Shown here piece after piece: positions 51,549 through 59,481 of a stretch of DNA of 64,000 nucleotides. The notes below the pieces were generated by a model. It had not been told where the DNA came from. It worked only from the letters and a program-made list of their open reading frames with translations, and ran no database searches. A program made the position numbers and the translations under genes. Source of the stretch: Microbacterium sp. MF43 (GTDB lineage Bacteria; Actinomycetota; Actinomycetes; Actinomycetales; Microbacteriaceae); assembly GCF_012847295.1 (NCBI RefSeq), contig NZ_JABBDY010000003.1, positions 372,001 through 436,000 on the forward strand, read 5' to 3'. Within the stretch, counting starts at the first letter, position 1, and each line of letters opens with the position of its first letter.

Positions 51549-52817
51549 ATGGATCAAGGCAACACCGCATTCATCCTGATCGCAGCAGCGCTCGTCCTTC
51601 TGATGACCCCCGGACTCGCCTTCTTCTACGGCGGTCTCGTCAAGGCGAAGAGCGTCATCAGCATGATGATGCTGAGCTTCGGCGCACTCGGCCTGATCGG
51701 CGTCCTGTGGGTCGTCTACGGCTATGCGATCGCGTTCCCCGGATCTGAGGGCCTGGTTCCGCCGTGGTCGATCGACTGGAACGCCGTCGGCCTGTCGGCG
51801 CTCATCGAGGTGCCTGAGGGCGCCGCCTACCCGCCGCTCGCCTTCGTCGCCTTCCAGGCCACCTTCGCGATCCTCACCGTCGCCCTCGTGTCCGGCGCCA
51901 TCGCCGACCGCGCGAAGTTCGGCTCCTGGATGATCTTCGCCGCCATCTGGGCGACGATCGTCTACTTCCCCGTCGCCAGCTGGGTCTTCAACTTCGGCCT
52001 CGCCGAGGACGGCAGCTTCGCCTACGGCGGCTGGATCACCTACGGCATGCAGGAGTGGTTCGGCGTCGGCGCGATCGACTTCGCCGGCGGTACCGCCGTC
52101 CACATCAACGCCGGTGCGGCCGCACTCGCGCTCGCGCTCGTCCTGGGCAAGCGCGTCGGCTTCCAGAAGGGCGTTCACGTCCCGCACAACCCGCCGTTCG
52201 TGCTGCTCGGCGCGGGCCTTCTCTGGTTCGGCTGGTTCGGTTTCAACGCGGGCTCGGAGCTCGCCGCCGACGGCACTGCCGCACTGGCATTCGTCAACAC
52301 GATCGCCGCCCCCGCCGCCGCGCTGCTCGCCTGGCTCGTCGTCGAGAAGTTCAAGGAGGGCAAGCCCACCTCTGTCGGTGCCGCCTCGGGTGCCGTCGCG
52401 GGTCTCGTCGCGATCACGCCGGCCTGCGCCTCGCTCGACCCGGTCTGGGCGATCGTGCTCGGCTTCATCGCCGGCGCCGTGTGCGCCCTCGCGATCGAAC
52501 TGAAGTTCAAGTGGGGCTTCGACGACTCGCTCGACGTGGTGGGCATCCACCTCGTCGGCGGCCTCATCGGAACGCTCTACATCGGCTTCTTCGCGAAGGC
52601 GACGGGCCTCGTCTGGACCGGCGACCCCACGCAGCTGCTCGTGCAGACGATCGCCGCCGTCGCCGTCCTGGTGTACTCCTTCGTCCTGGCCTGGGTCATC
52701 GGCTTCGCCATCGAGAAGACGATCGGCTTCCGCGTCAAGAACGAGGACGAGGTCGCCGGCATCGACACCGTCCTCCACGGCGAAGAGGGCTACGTCCTGG
52801 AGAACACCCGGGCCTGA
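51549..52817 (+). CDS. amt: Ammonium transporter (Amt/MEP/Rh)
   Basis: A 422-residue trimeric ammonium channel/transporter with eleven membrane helices. It has the N-terminal FYGGLVKAKSVISMM, the signature around FAGGTAVHINAGAAALALA, the pore twin-His positions (VHIN and GIHLVGG), and an acidic cytoplasmic tail that would bind a PII protein. The ATG has AGAGAGG about 11 nt upstream. Preceding GlnR-like repeats imply induction under nitrogen limitation. Unlike the usual actinobacterial amt-glnK-glnD operon, it is followed at once by a terminator and an unrelated gene, so PII must be encoded elsewhere. Confidence 0.97.
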   Translation: MDQGNTAFILIAAALVLLMTPGLAFFYGGLVKAKSVISMMMLSFGALGLIGVLWVVYGYAIAFPGSEGLVPPWSIDWNAVGLSALIEVPEGAAYPPLAFVAFQATFAILTVALVSGAIADRAKFGSWMIFAAIWATIVYFPVASWVFNFGLAEDGSFAYGGWITYGMQEWFGVGAIDFAGGTAVHINAGAAALALALVLGKRVGFQKGVHVPHNPPFVLLGAGLLWFGWFGFNAGSELAADGTAALAFVNTIAAPAAALLAWLVVEKFKEGKPTSVGAASGAVAGLVAITPACASLDPVWAIVLGFIAGAVCALAIELKFKWGFDDSLDVVGIHLVGGLIGTLYIGFFAKATGLVWTGDPTQLLVQTIAAVAVLVYSFVLAWVIGFAIEKTIGFRVKNEDEVAGIDTVLHGEEGYVLENTRA

Positions 52818-52832
52818 CCCGTTCTCCTCTGC

Positions 52833-52870
52833 CCGAAGGGGCGTCGCGGATCTCCGCGGCGCCCCTTCGG
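52833..52870 (+). terminator. amt terminator
   Basis: An 11-bp outer stem (CCGAAGGGGCG / CGCCCCTTCGG) encloses a second stem (CGCGGA/TCCGCG) starting 15 nt after the amt stop. Confidence 0.8.
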
Positions 52871-52890
52871 CGTGCGGGTAGGGTTGCCGC

Positions 52891-53427
52891 GTGCCATCAC
52901 GTCCCCGGCTTCTCACTCGGCTCGTGCAGATCTTCCGGCCGGCGCCCGCCGCGACAGCGCCGGCGGGCGGGCGACGTCAGGACGGACTCGTCGATGAGCC
53001 CGGCCGGTCCGGCGCGAGCGCGACGGTCGAGGTCGAACCGCCCGGACCGGGCGAGGTAGTGGTGTCCTATGCACCTGACGTGGACGGCGACCCCGATGCG
53101 GGCGAAGTGATCTGGACGTGGGTGCCGTACGACGAGCGGGACGGACGCGGCAAGGACCGGCCGGTGCTCATCGTGGCGCGCCGCGACGCCGAGCGGGTCT
53201 ACGGTGTGCGCCTCACCAGCAAATCCCACCAGGGCGATCACGACTATCTGGCCATCGGTTCGGGGGAGTGGGACTCGGCGGGGCGACCGTCCTGGGTCGA
53301 CGTCGAGCAGATCTACCTCGTCCATCGAGAGGGCATGCGGCGCGAGGCATCCGTCCTCGACCTCGAGAGATTCACGCTCGTGGCGACCGCACTGCAGCGA
53401 CGCTATGGATGGAGCCTCGGCGACTGA
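52891..53427 (+). CDS. PemK/MazF-family protein, orphan
   Basis: A 178-residue protein whose C-terminal 110 residues match the actinobacterial PemK/MazF-like family: EVIWTWVPYDERDGRGKDRP, VLIVARRDAERVYGVRLTSK and RPSWVDVEQIYLVHREGMRREAS. The first 75 residues are a Pro/Arg/Ala-rich extension. MazF proteins are RNA endonucleases inhibited by a small antitoxin, but no antitoxin-like gene adjoins it (amt upstream, tRNA downstream), so toxicity is unproven and the family may have another function. GTG 52891 follows TAGGGT by 6 nt, a leaderless arrangement. The 3' end faces a terminator shared with tRNA-Val(CAC). Confidence 0.75.
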   Translation: MPSRPRLLTRLVQIFRPAPAATAPAGGRRQDGLVDEPGRSGASATVEVEPPGPGEVVVSYAPDVDGDPDAGEVIWTWVPYDERDGRGKDRPVLIVARRDAERVYGVRLTSKSHQGDHDYLAIGSGEWDSAGRPSWVDVEQIYLVHREGMRREASVLDLERFTLVATALQRRYGWSLGD

Positions 53428-53485
53428 GAGCCCGCGCATTCGTGACGTCGGCACAAGACCGGGGCGATTCGCAGTCCGACGACGA

Positions 53486-53508
53486 AGCCCCCGCCAGGGG
53501 CGGGGGCT
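53486..53508. terminator. Terminator between the MazF-like gene and tRNA-Val(CAC)
   Basis: A 10-bp stem (AGCCCCCGCC / GGCGGGGGCT) with loop AGG lies just downstream of the minus-strand tRNA and 58 nt after the plus-strand stop. Confidence 0.75.
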
Positions 53509-53511
53509 GGA

Positions 53512-53587
53512 TGGTGGGCGATACCAGACTCGAACTGATGACCTCTTCCGTGTGAAGGAAGCGCGCTACCAACTGCGCCAATCGCCC
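53512..53587 (-). tRNA. tRNA-Val (anticodon CAC), CCA encoded
   Basis: The minus-strand cloverleaf has acceptor GGGCGAT/ATCGCCC, anticodon stem CTTCC/GGAAG with loop TTCACAC (CAC), and T arm with GTTCGAGTC. Discriminator A is followed by genomic CCA, included here. It is opposite in orientation to the three tRNAs that follow. Confidence 0.96.
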
Positions 53588-53742
53588 GTGGTCCGTAGGA
53601 CCGAGACTCGATACTACCCGACGCGGCGGGCTCGCTCGAACCACATCCGGGAGACACGCGCGGGTGGCGTCCGGTTTTGCATGGCGCCGTTCGTGGGATA
53701 AAGTCTTTCAAGTGCCCGGGGTGCGAATCCCGGGAGCGAAAT

Positions 53743-53815
53743 GCGGATGTAGCGCAGTTGGTAGCGCATCACCTTGCCAAGGTGAGGGTCGCGAGTTCGA
53801 GTCTCGTCATCCGCT
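53743..53815 (+). tRNA. tRNA-Gly (anticodon GCC)
   Basis: Acceptor GCGGATG/CATCCGC, anticodon stem TCACC/GGTGA with loop TTGCCAA (GCC), T arm GCGAG-TTCGAGT-CTCGT, discriminator T. The 3' CCA is not encoded. Confidence 0.96.
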
Positions 53816-53871
53816 CGAGTGCAGGGACTGTCCTTCGGGAGAGTCACGGCACGTGGGGTCAAACCACACGC

Positions 53872-53945
53872 GGTGGCGTGGCCGAGCGGCTAGGCACCGG
53901 CCTGCAAAGCCGTTTACACGGGTTCGAATCCCGTCGCCACCTCCA
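53872..53945 (+). tRNA. tRNA-Cys (anticodon GCA), CCA encoded
   Basis: Acceptor GGTGGCG/CGCCACC, anticodon stem CCGGC/GCCGT with loop CTGCAAA (GCA), T arm CGGG-TTCGAAT-CCCG, discriminator T followed by genomic CCA (included). Confidence 0.95.
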
Positions 53946-53970
53946 CTCAGCAAGTGAACAGCCCATACGG

Positions 53971-54045
53971 GCGCGATTGGCGCAGCGGTAGCGCGCTTCC
54001 CTGACACGGAAGAGGTCACTGGTTCGATCCCAGTATCGCGCACCA
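53971..54045 (+). tRNA. tRNA-Val (anticodon GAC), CCA encoded
   Basis: Acceptor GCGCGAT/ATCGCGC, anticodon stem CTTCC/GGAAG with loop CTGACAC (GAC), T arm CTGG-TTCGATC-CCAG, discriminator A followed by genomic CCA (included). It completes the set of three Val isoacceptors in this window. Confidence 0.96.
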
Positions 54046-54048
54046 CAG

Positions 54049-54071
54049 AACCCCCGCCTCGGCGGGGGTTT
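54049..54071 (+). terminator. Terminator of the tRNA-Gly-Cys-Val cluster
   Basis: A 10-bp stem (AACCCCCGCC / GGCGGGGGTT) with a 2-nt loop and a short T run lies 4 nt past the last tRNA. Confidence 0.85.
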
Positions 54072-54086
54072 CGTCATTTCCGGCCC

Positions 54087-54299
54087 CTATCGGACGTGGT
54101 CGTTCGGGTATCGGTCCCTGATGTGCTCTCGAAAGAAGCGGCCCGCGCTGTCCGCGCCGATCAGGCCGCGGTGGATCGACGGCGGGACGGCATAGAACCG
54201 GTACACCTCTCCCGACGTGAACTCCAGTTCGAGCACGGCGACGTCCGCGTCGTAGCCGGCCGACGCGATCGCACCGGACTCGAGCGCGCGTCGTCTCAT
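54087..54299 (-). CDS. KTSC domain protein
   Basis: A 70-residue single-domain protein matching the KTSC family (named for a conserved Lys-Thr-Ser-Cys-type C-terminal motif; here degenerate). The sequence AIASAGYDADVAVLELEFTS and EVYRFYAVPPSIHRGL fits its beta-strand core; SAGRFFREHIRDRY fits the C-terminal helix. KTSC domains occur alone or fused to RNA/DNA-related proteins; function is unknown. ATG 54299 is 6 nt after TACGCT (54311-54306), so leaderless. Confidence 0.82.
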   Translation of the reverse strand: MRRRALESGAIASAGYDADVAVLELEFTSGEVYRFYAVPPSIHRGLIGADSAGRFFREHIRDRYPNDHVR

Positions 54300-54380
54300 G
54301 CCGCGAGCGTACGCCTGCAGGTGCGAACAACGGCGTTGGACGCGGCGCGGCGCCCGACCGGGGACGGCGGGAGGACTGGC

Positions 54381-54386
54381 TAGACT
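54381..54386 (+). promoter_or_regulatory. -10 element placing the transcription start on a short ORF ahead of thrS
   Basis: TAGACT ends 6 nt before ATG 54393. In leaderless actinobacterial transcripts the start codon is 6-7 nt after the -10, so transcription of the thrS leader probably begins at this ATG. Confidence 0.5.
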
Positions 54387-54392
54387 CGGACC

Positions 54393-54461
54393 ATGGAACT
54401 CGTCGGTTCGGTGAACGCGGTCTTCGCCGCGCCGGCCGGCACGCGAACGCTCGGCGCCTGA
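54393..54461 (+). CDS. Possible 22-residue leaderless leader peptide upstream of thrS
   Basis: This short frame encodes 22 residues beginning MELVGSVNAVF and ending TRTLGA, with two Thr codons three and six codons before the stop. It begins at the expected transcription start of a TAGACT promoter and ends 68 nt before thrS, in a different frame. Between them GGACGC/GCGTCC can pair. The arrangement resembles a leader peptide/attenuator for Thr-tRNA supply, but only two Thr codons are present and no family is known to me. A random short ORF cannot be excluded. Confidence 0.35.
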   Translation: MELVGSVNAVFAAPAGTRTLGA

Positions 54462-54529
54462 GCGGGCAGGACGCGGCGTGCGTCCGAAGCTGAGTAGCCT
54501 TGATCCGAGCCATCTCCAGGAGAGTTTCC

Positions 54530-56539
54530 GTGACTGACGACGTCCTCCCTTCCGCCGTGTCGTATCCCGCCGACGGGTTCGCCCTGTTCCCCGACCGATC
54601 CGTCGTCGCCCTGCGCGTCAACGGCGAGCTCCGAGATCTCGCCACGCGCGTCGACGAGGCCGACGACGTCGAGCCGGTCACGATCGACAGCCCCGACGGG
54701 CTGGACATCCTGCGCCACTCGACGGCGCACGTGCTGGCACAGGCGGTGCAGCGCATCAACCCGCAGGCGAATCTCGGCATCGGTCCTCCCATCGCCGACG
54801 GCTTCTACTACGACTTCGGCGTGGAGCACCCGTTCACGCCCGAGGACGTGAAGGCGATCGAGAAGGAGATGCAGCGCATCGTCCGCGAGGGCCAGCGGTT
54901 CGTCCGCCGCGCCGTCTCCGACGAGGAAGCGCGCGTGGAGCTCGTCGACGAGCCCTTCAAGCTCGAGCTGATCGGCCTGAAGGGCGGCTCGAAGGAGGCG
55001 GCCGAAGGCGCATCCGTCGAGGTGGGCGCGGGGGAGCTCACGATCTACGACAACGTCGACCGCGATGGCCAGACCGTGTGGAAGGACCTCTGCCGCGGTC
55101 CGCACCTGCCCAGCACCCGGATGATCGGGAACGGCTGGGCGCTGCAGCGCATCGCCGGAGCCTACTGGCGGGGGAGTGAGAAGAACCCCCAGCTGCAGCG
55201 CATCTACGGCACCGCGTGGCCCTCGAAGGACGAGCTGCGCGCCTACCAGACCCGTCTCGAGGAGGCGGCCAAGCGCGATCACCGCAAGCTCGGCAAGGAG
55301 CTCGATCTGTTCTCGTTCCCCGACGAGATCGGCTCCGGCCTGTCGGTCTGGCACCCCCGCGGCGGAATCGTGCGCGGCGAGATGGAGCAGCACGCGCGCC
55401 GCCGCCACGTCGCCGGCGGGTACACCTACGTGTACACGCCGCACATCTCGAAGGAGGACCTGTTCCTCACCTCGAACCACCTCGTCACGTACAAGGAGGG
55501 GATGTTCCCGCCCATCGTGATGGACGAGGAGCGCGACGAGCACGGCGAGATCACGAAGCACGGGCAGGACTACTACCTGAAGCCCATGAACTGCCCGATG
55601 CACATCCTCATCTACAAGGAGCGTGCGCGCAGCTACCGCGATCTGCCGATGCGTCTCGCCGAGAACGGCACGGTGTACCGCAACGAGCTGTCCGGGGCAT
55701 TGCACGGCCTCACGCGCGTCCGCGGCTTCACGCAGGATGACTCGCATCTCTTCGTCACCCCGGAACAGCTCGAGGACGAGGCGACCCGGGTGCTCGAGTT
55801 CGTCATCTCGATGCTGCGGGACTTCGGGCTGGAGGACTTCGAGCTCGAGCTGTCGATGCGCGACGACGAGAAGGACAAGTGGATCGGCTCCGACGAGTTC
55901 TGGGACTACTCCACGAACGCGCTGCGCAACGTGGCGGTGGCCAGTGGCCTCAAGCTGACCGAGGTCCCCGGGGAGGCCGCCTTCTACGGACCCAAGATCG
56001 ACCTCAAGACGCGCGACGCGATCGGCCGCACCTGGCAGCTGTCGACCGTCCAGGTCGACCCGAACCTGCCCGAGCGCTTCGAGCTCGAATACACCGACCG
56101 CGACGGGCAGAAGAAGCGCCCGATCATGATCCACCGGGCACTGTTCGGTTCGATCGAGCGATTCTTCGCGATCCTGCTCGAGCACTACGCCGGCGCGTTC
56201 CCCGTCTGGCTGTCTCCGGTGCAGGTGGTCGGGATCCCGGTCGCCGAGGAGTATGCCGATTACCTCGGTGAGATCGTGGATCAGTTGAGGGCTGAGGGCG
56301 TGCGCGCCGAGCTCGACCACAGCGACGACCGCATGCAGAAGAAGATCCGCACGCACACCACCCAGAAGGTCCCGCTCATGCTCATCGCGGGCGAGCAGGA
56401 CCGCGCCGCCGGCACCGTGTCCTTCCGCTTCCGCGACGGCTCGCAGGAGAACGGGGTTCCCATCGCCGACGCCGTGCGCCGCGTACGTCAGACGATCGCC
56501 ACCCACGCGCTCGTCAACTCGGCGGAGGACTTTTCGTGA
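54530..56539 (+). CDS. thrS: Threonine--tRNA ligase
   Basis: A 669-residue class II aminoacyl-tRNA synthetase. It has an N-terminal TGS-like domain (about 10-65), an N2 editing domain with [10 protein letters not shown] (zinc/His editing motif) and [11 protein letters not shown], a catalytic core with the conserved NCPMH zinc-ligand motif ([14 protein letters not shown]), motif 2 [22 protein letters not shown], motif 3 [18 protein letters not shown], and the C-terminal anticodon-binding domain. GTG 54530 has AGGAGAG 6 nt upstream. It overlaps the HIT gene by 4 nt. Upstream lies the short ORF described separately. Confidence 0.97.
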   Translation: MTDDVLPSAVSYPADGFALFPDRSVVALRVNGELRDLATRVDEADDVEPVTIDSPDGLDILRHSTAHVLAQAVQRINPQANLGIGPPIADGFYYDFGVEHPFTPEDVKAIEKEMQRIVREGQRFVRRAVSDEEARVELVDEPFKLELIGLKGGSKEAAEGASVEVGAGELTIYDNVDRDGQTVWKDLCRGPHLPSTRMIGNGWALQRIAGAYWRGSEKNPQLQRIYGTAWPSKDELRAYQTRLEEAAKRDHRKLGKELDLFSFPDEIGSGLSVWHPRGGIVRGEMEQHARRRHVAGGYTYVYTPHISKEDLFLTSNHLVTYKEGMFPPIVMDEERDEHGEITKHGQDYYLKPMNCPMHILIYKERARSYRDLPMRLAENGTVYRNELSGALHGLTRVRGFTQDDSHLFVTPEQLEDEATRVLEFVISMLRDFGLEDFELELSMRDDEKDKWIGSDEFWDYSTNALRNVAVASGLKLTEVPGEAAFYGPKIDLKTRDAIGRTWQLSTVQVDPNLPERFELEYTDRDGQKKRPIMIHRALFGSIERFFAILLEHYAGAFPVWLSPVQVVGIPVAEEYADYLGEIVDQLRAEGVRAELDHSDDRMQKKIRTHTTQKVPLMLIAGEQDRAAGTVSFRFRDGSQENGVPIADAVRRVRQTIATHALVNSAEDFS

Positions 56540-57120
56540 CGGCCGTCGACGAGCCCGGGCCCGATGCGCCGGAGACGGATGCCTCGGACCCGGCGCTCGT
56601 CGACGCGGCGACCATCCCCGGCGTCCCGGACGGGTTCCAGCGGCTGTGGACTCCGCACCGGATGGCGTACATCCAGGCGGGGCCCGACCCGCTGCGCGAA
56701 GAGTGCCCCTTCTGCGCCGCACCGCACAAGTCGGACGCCGACGGTCTGATCGTCGCGCGCGGTCGCACCGCCTACGCGCTGCTGAACCTCTTCCCCTACA
56801 ACTCGGGTCACCTGCTCATCTGCCCGTACCGCCACATCGCGACGTACGACCAGGCTACCGACCAGGAGATCGCCGAGATCGGCGCATTGACGCAGCAGGC
56901 GATGCGCGTGCTGCGCACGGTCTCCCGCTGCGACGGCTTCAACATCGGCATGAACCAGGGGAGCGTGGCCGGCGCCGGGGTCGACGAGCACCTCCATCAG
57001 CACGTCGTGCCGCGCTGGGCGTCCGATGCGAACTTCTTCCCGATCATCGCGCGCACGAAGGCGTTGCCGCAGCTGCTGGGCGACGTGCGCGAAGCCCTCG
57101 CGCACGCCTGGAACGACTGA
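56536..57120 (+). CDS. HIT family hydrolase
   Basis: A 194-residue histidine-triad protein with the active-site [10 protein letters not shown] (about 154-163) and NMNQG-type phosphate loop ([15 protein letters not shown]). CPFC near residue 57 may bind zinc with downstream His. Members hydrolyse AP4A-type dinucleotides or aminoacyl-adenylates. The GTGA overlap with thrS couples it to the synthetase, consistent with clean-up of adenylates. thrS-HIT is a conserved actinobacterial pair. It ends at a hairpin. Confidence 0.92.
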   Translation: MTAVDEPGPDAPETDASDPALVDAATIPGVPDGFQRLWTPHRMAYIQAGPDPLREECPFCAAPHKSDADGLIVARGRTAYALLNLFPYNSGHLLICPYRHIATYDQATDQEIAEIGALTQQAMRVLRTVSRCDGFNIGMNQGSVAGAGVDEHLHQHVVPRWASDANFFPIIARTKALPQLLGDVREALAHAWND

Positions 57121-57126
57121 CAGCAC

Positions 57127-57157
57127 CGGATGCCCCGGCCGGCGGCCGCGGCATCCG
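57127..57157. terminator. Bidirectional terminator between the HIT gene and pdxY
   Basis: CGGATGCC (57127-57134) pairs with GGCATCCG (57150-57157) around a GC-rich interior (GGCCGGCGGCC). It lies between convergent stops and is another structured copy of the GGATGCC oligomer. Confidence 0.6.
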
Positions 57158-57162
57158 TCCCC

Positions 57163-58014
57163 TCAACGCACCTGGCGGACCTCGAACTGCATGCGCGGGT
57201 GGGCGTAGGCCTCCTGCGACTCGACCAGCCGCAGCTCCCGCTCACCCGAGGCGTGCGTGCTCTCGAGCAGGTCGTAGACGCTCGAGGTCGTGCGCGCCAA
57301 CGCGTCGCCCAGGTCGCCGGTGCGGCGGTAGTGCGCGGTGAAGAGAGCGGCGGTCACATCGCCCGAGCCGTTCGCCTTCATCGGGATGCGCGGCGTCTGC
57401 ACGATCCAGGCGCCGCTGTCGTCCACGGCGAGCATCTCGATGGTGCCCTCCGGGGCGTCGGGGCGCTCCACGCTCGTCACCAGGACCGTGCGCGGACCCG
57501 ACTGCCGCACGAGGTCGACCGACTCGAGCGTGGACTCGAGGGTGTCGGGCTCGGTGTGGGTGAGGAACCCCAGCTCGAACTGATTCGGCGTGATGATGTC
57601 GGCGGCGGGCACGACGCGGTCGCGCAGCAGGACCGGGATCGCGGGGGCGACGAAGCAGCCCGACTTCGCGTTGCCCATGACGGGGTCGCAGGAGTAGACG
57701 GCGTCCGGGTTCGCGGCCTTCACCTTCTGCACGGCATCGAGGATCACGTCTGCGATCCCCTCACCGCCCTGGTAGCCCGAGAGCACGACGTCGATCGCGG
57801 AAAAGGCGCCGCGCTCCTCGATTCCGGTGAGGACATCGCGCACGTCGTCGGGACTGATGAGGGGGCCGCGCCAGGCGCCGTACCCGGTGTGGTTGGAGAA
57901 GTTCACGGTGTAGACGGGGAGCACCTCGACGCCGATGCGCTGGAGGGGGAACACCGCGGCGGAGTTGCCCACGTGGCCGTACGCCACGGCGGACTGGATC
58001 GACAGGATCTTCAC
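57163..58014 (-). CDS. pdxY: Pyridoxal kinase
   Basis: A 283-residue ribokinase-like kinase that salvages pyridoxal to PLP. It has the N-terminal SIQSAVAYGHVGNSAAVFPLQ, the YSCDPVMGN substrate segment, DIITPNQFELGFL and the C-terminal anion-hole/catalytic MKANGSGDVTAALF (Asp base). GTG 58014 is 7 nt behind pdxR, so the two form an operon; the regulator and salvage kinase are thus on the opposite strand from pdxS-pdxT. Confidence 0.94.
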   Translation of the reverse strand: MKILSIQSAVAYGHVGNSAAVFPLQRIGVEVLPVYTVNFSNHTGYGAWRGPLISPDDVRDVLTGIEERGAFSAIDVVLSGYQGGEGIADVILDAVQKVKAANPDAVYSCDPVMGNAKSGCFVAPAIPVLLRDRVVPAADIITPNQFELGFLTHTEPDTLESTLESVDLVRQSGPRTVLVTSVERPDAPEGTIEMLAVDDSGAWIVQTPRIPMKANGSGDVTAALFTAHYRRTGDLGDALARTTSSVYDLLESTHASGERELRLVESQEAYAHPRMQFEVRQVR

Positions 58015-58021
58015 CGCTCGA

Positions 58022-59401
58022 TCATCCCACCTCGGCGACGAGCGGCCGCCCGGCCGCGGACGCCACCGCCGCCGCGATGTCGTCTGCCAGCGAGTCGGAC
58101 GCGGCGTCGTCGAGGTCGTGCACCGTCAGGCGGAGCCGGTGCGACGGGGAGCGGTCGCCCAGGACGAAATCGTCGCCGCTGCGGGCCAGCCACCCGCGTC
58201 GCATGAGCTTGTCCACGACGGCTCGGGCGGGAACCGGCAGCGCCACCCACAGGTTCAGGCCGTCTCGCGCCTCCGTCGGGATTCCGCGGGCCGTGAGCCG
58301 TCGGGCGAACGCATCGTTGCGCGCGGCGTAGTGCGCCGCAGCCTGCTCGATCCGCTGCAGTACGACCGCGTCAGACACGAGGGCGAGCGTGAGCCGCTGC
58401 AGCAGATGGCTCACCCACGTGGTCCCGGGCGTCAGGCGTGTCGCCAGCCGGTCGGCCGTCTCGCGATCGGACGCCGTCACCGCCAGGCACGTGTCCGGGC
58501 CGAGGAATTTCGAGACCGAGCGCACGAGAGCCCACCGCCGGTGCTCCGGCCCGATGACCGAGTGGAAGGGCGCTCGAGAGAGCATCGAGAAGTGATCGTC
58601 CTCGATCACGAGGACGTACGGGTGGTCGGTCAGGACGGCCCGCAGTTCCGCAGCGCGACGGGCCGACAGGCTGGCGCCGGTCGGGTTCTGAGCTCTCGGC
58701 GTGCACACGACCGCGCGCACGCCCTCCTCGAGGGCGGCACGCAGCCCCGCGACGGTCATTCCCTCCTCGTCCACGGGCACCGGCACCGCACGGTAGCCTC
58801 CGACGCGCACGGTGTGGATGCTCGTGAGGAAGCAGGGATCCTCGAGGGCGACGGCGTCGTCGCGGGTCAGGGCACTCGCGAGCAGGCGTTCGACGGCGTC
58901 GGCGGCCCCGCTGGTGATCGTCAGCTCGAAGTCGGGCACCCCGGCATCGCGCATCCAGCCGCGGGCCCACTGCTCGAGTTCGGGGTCGATGACCGGCTCG
59001 CCGTAGAGCACCGGGCGGCCGGCCAGGCTCGCCAGAGCCCGCGAGAGGTCGGGGATGAACGCGGGGTCGGGATTGCCGGTGCCGACGTCGCGGAGGACGC
59101 TGTTGGCGGCGAACCCCTCCTGCGCGACCGCCGCCCGGTCGGCGACGCGCGTGCCCCCGCGCCCGAGGGTCACCACCACTCCCGCCCCCGTGAGCTGGCG
59201 GTAGGCCGCGACGGCCGTGTTGCGGTTGACGCCGAGGGCATCGGCCAGCGCCCGCACCGGGGGGAGCGAGTCACCGGGCCGCAGCGCGCCCCGCTCCACG
59301 AGGCCGCGCAGGCTGTCCGCGATCTCCGACGCCGAGCGTCCGGTGATGTCGAGGTCCATGTCGCCGTCCTTCGCTGGGGCCGATGGTTCGTTTCGGACCA
59401 T
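58022..59401 (-). CDS. pdxR: MocR/PdxR-type transcriptional regulator (GntR-HTH plus aminotransferase fold)
   Basis: A 459-residue regulator. Residues about 20-85 form a GntR winged helix (EIADSLRGLVERGALRPGDS, ALGVNRNTAVAAYRQL). The rest is a fold-type I aminotransferase-like sensor with NPTGASLSARRAAEL and the PLP-binding Lys in RSVSKFLGPDT. PdxR proteins activate pdxST when PLP is low and repress or stay idle when PLP binds. Its position divergent from pdxS and upstream of pdxY supports that role. The start is either 59401 or Met15 at 59359, which has a GAAGGACGG site. Confidence 0.92.
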   Translation of the reverse strand: MVRNEPSAPAKDGDMDLDITGRSASEIADSLRGLVERGALRPGDSLPPVRALADALGVNRNTAVAAYRQLTGAGVVVTLGRGGTRVADRAAVAQEGFAANSVLRDVGTGNPDPAFIPDLSRALASLAGRPVLYGEPVIDPELEQWARGWMRDAGVPDFELTITSGAADAVERLLASALTRDDAVALEDPCFLTSIHTVRVGGYRAVPVPVDEEGMTVAGLRAALEEGVRAVVCTPRAQNPTGASLSARRAAELRAVLTDHPYVLVIEDDHFSMLSRAPFHSVIGPEHRRWALVRSVSKFLGPDTCLAVTASDRETADRLATRLTPGTTWVSHLLQRLTLALVSDAVVLQRIEQAAAHYAARNDAFARRLTARGIPTEARDGLNLWVALPVPARAVVDKLMRRGWLARSGDDFVLGDRSPSHRLRLTVHDLDDAASDSLADDIAAAVASAAGRPLVAEVG

Positions 59402-59415
59402 GCTATCTTTTGGCC

Positions 59416-59429
59416 TAGATCAATAGATC
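59416..59429. promoter_or_regulatory. Direct repeat in the pdxR-pdxS divergent region (operator candidate)
   Basis: TAGATC occurs at 59416-59421 and 59424-59429, 8 bp apart, within an AT-rich stretch. PdxR proteins bind direct repeats in such regions, but the repeat sequence differs between species, so this is a guess. It may also be part of the pdxS -10. Confidence 0.3.
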
Positions 59430-59481
59430 TCTTTGTCACACCTCGTCGCGCCCGCCGCGCGATGCCTGGAAGGAAATGCTC

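Noticed and set aside
53716-53733. CCCGGG-GTGCGAAT-CCCGGG hairpin just upstream of tRNA-Gly that looks like a T arm
   Set aside because: There is no acceptor, D or anticodon arm around it, so it is not a tRNA. It may be a relic or a small processing hairpin; one stem is not enough to call it.
54300-54529. T-box riboswitch upstream of thrS
   Set aside because: I find no AGGGTGGAACCGCG-like T-box sequence, specifier loop or terminator/antiterminator pair; actinobacterial T-boxes mostly control ileS.
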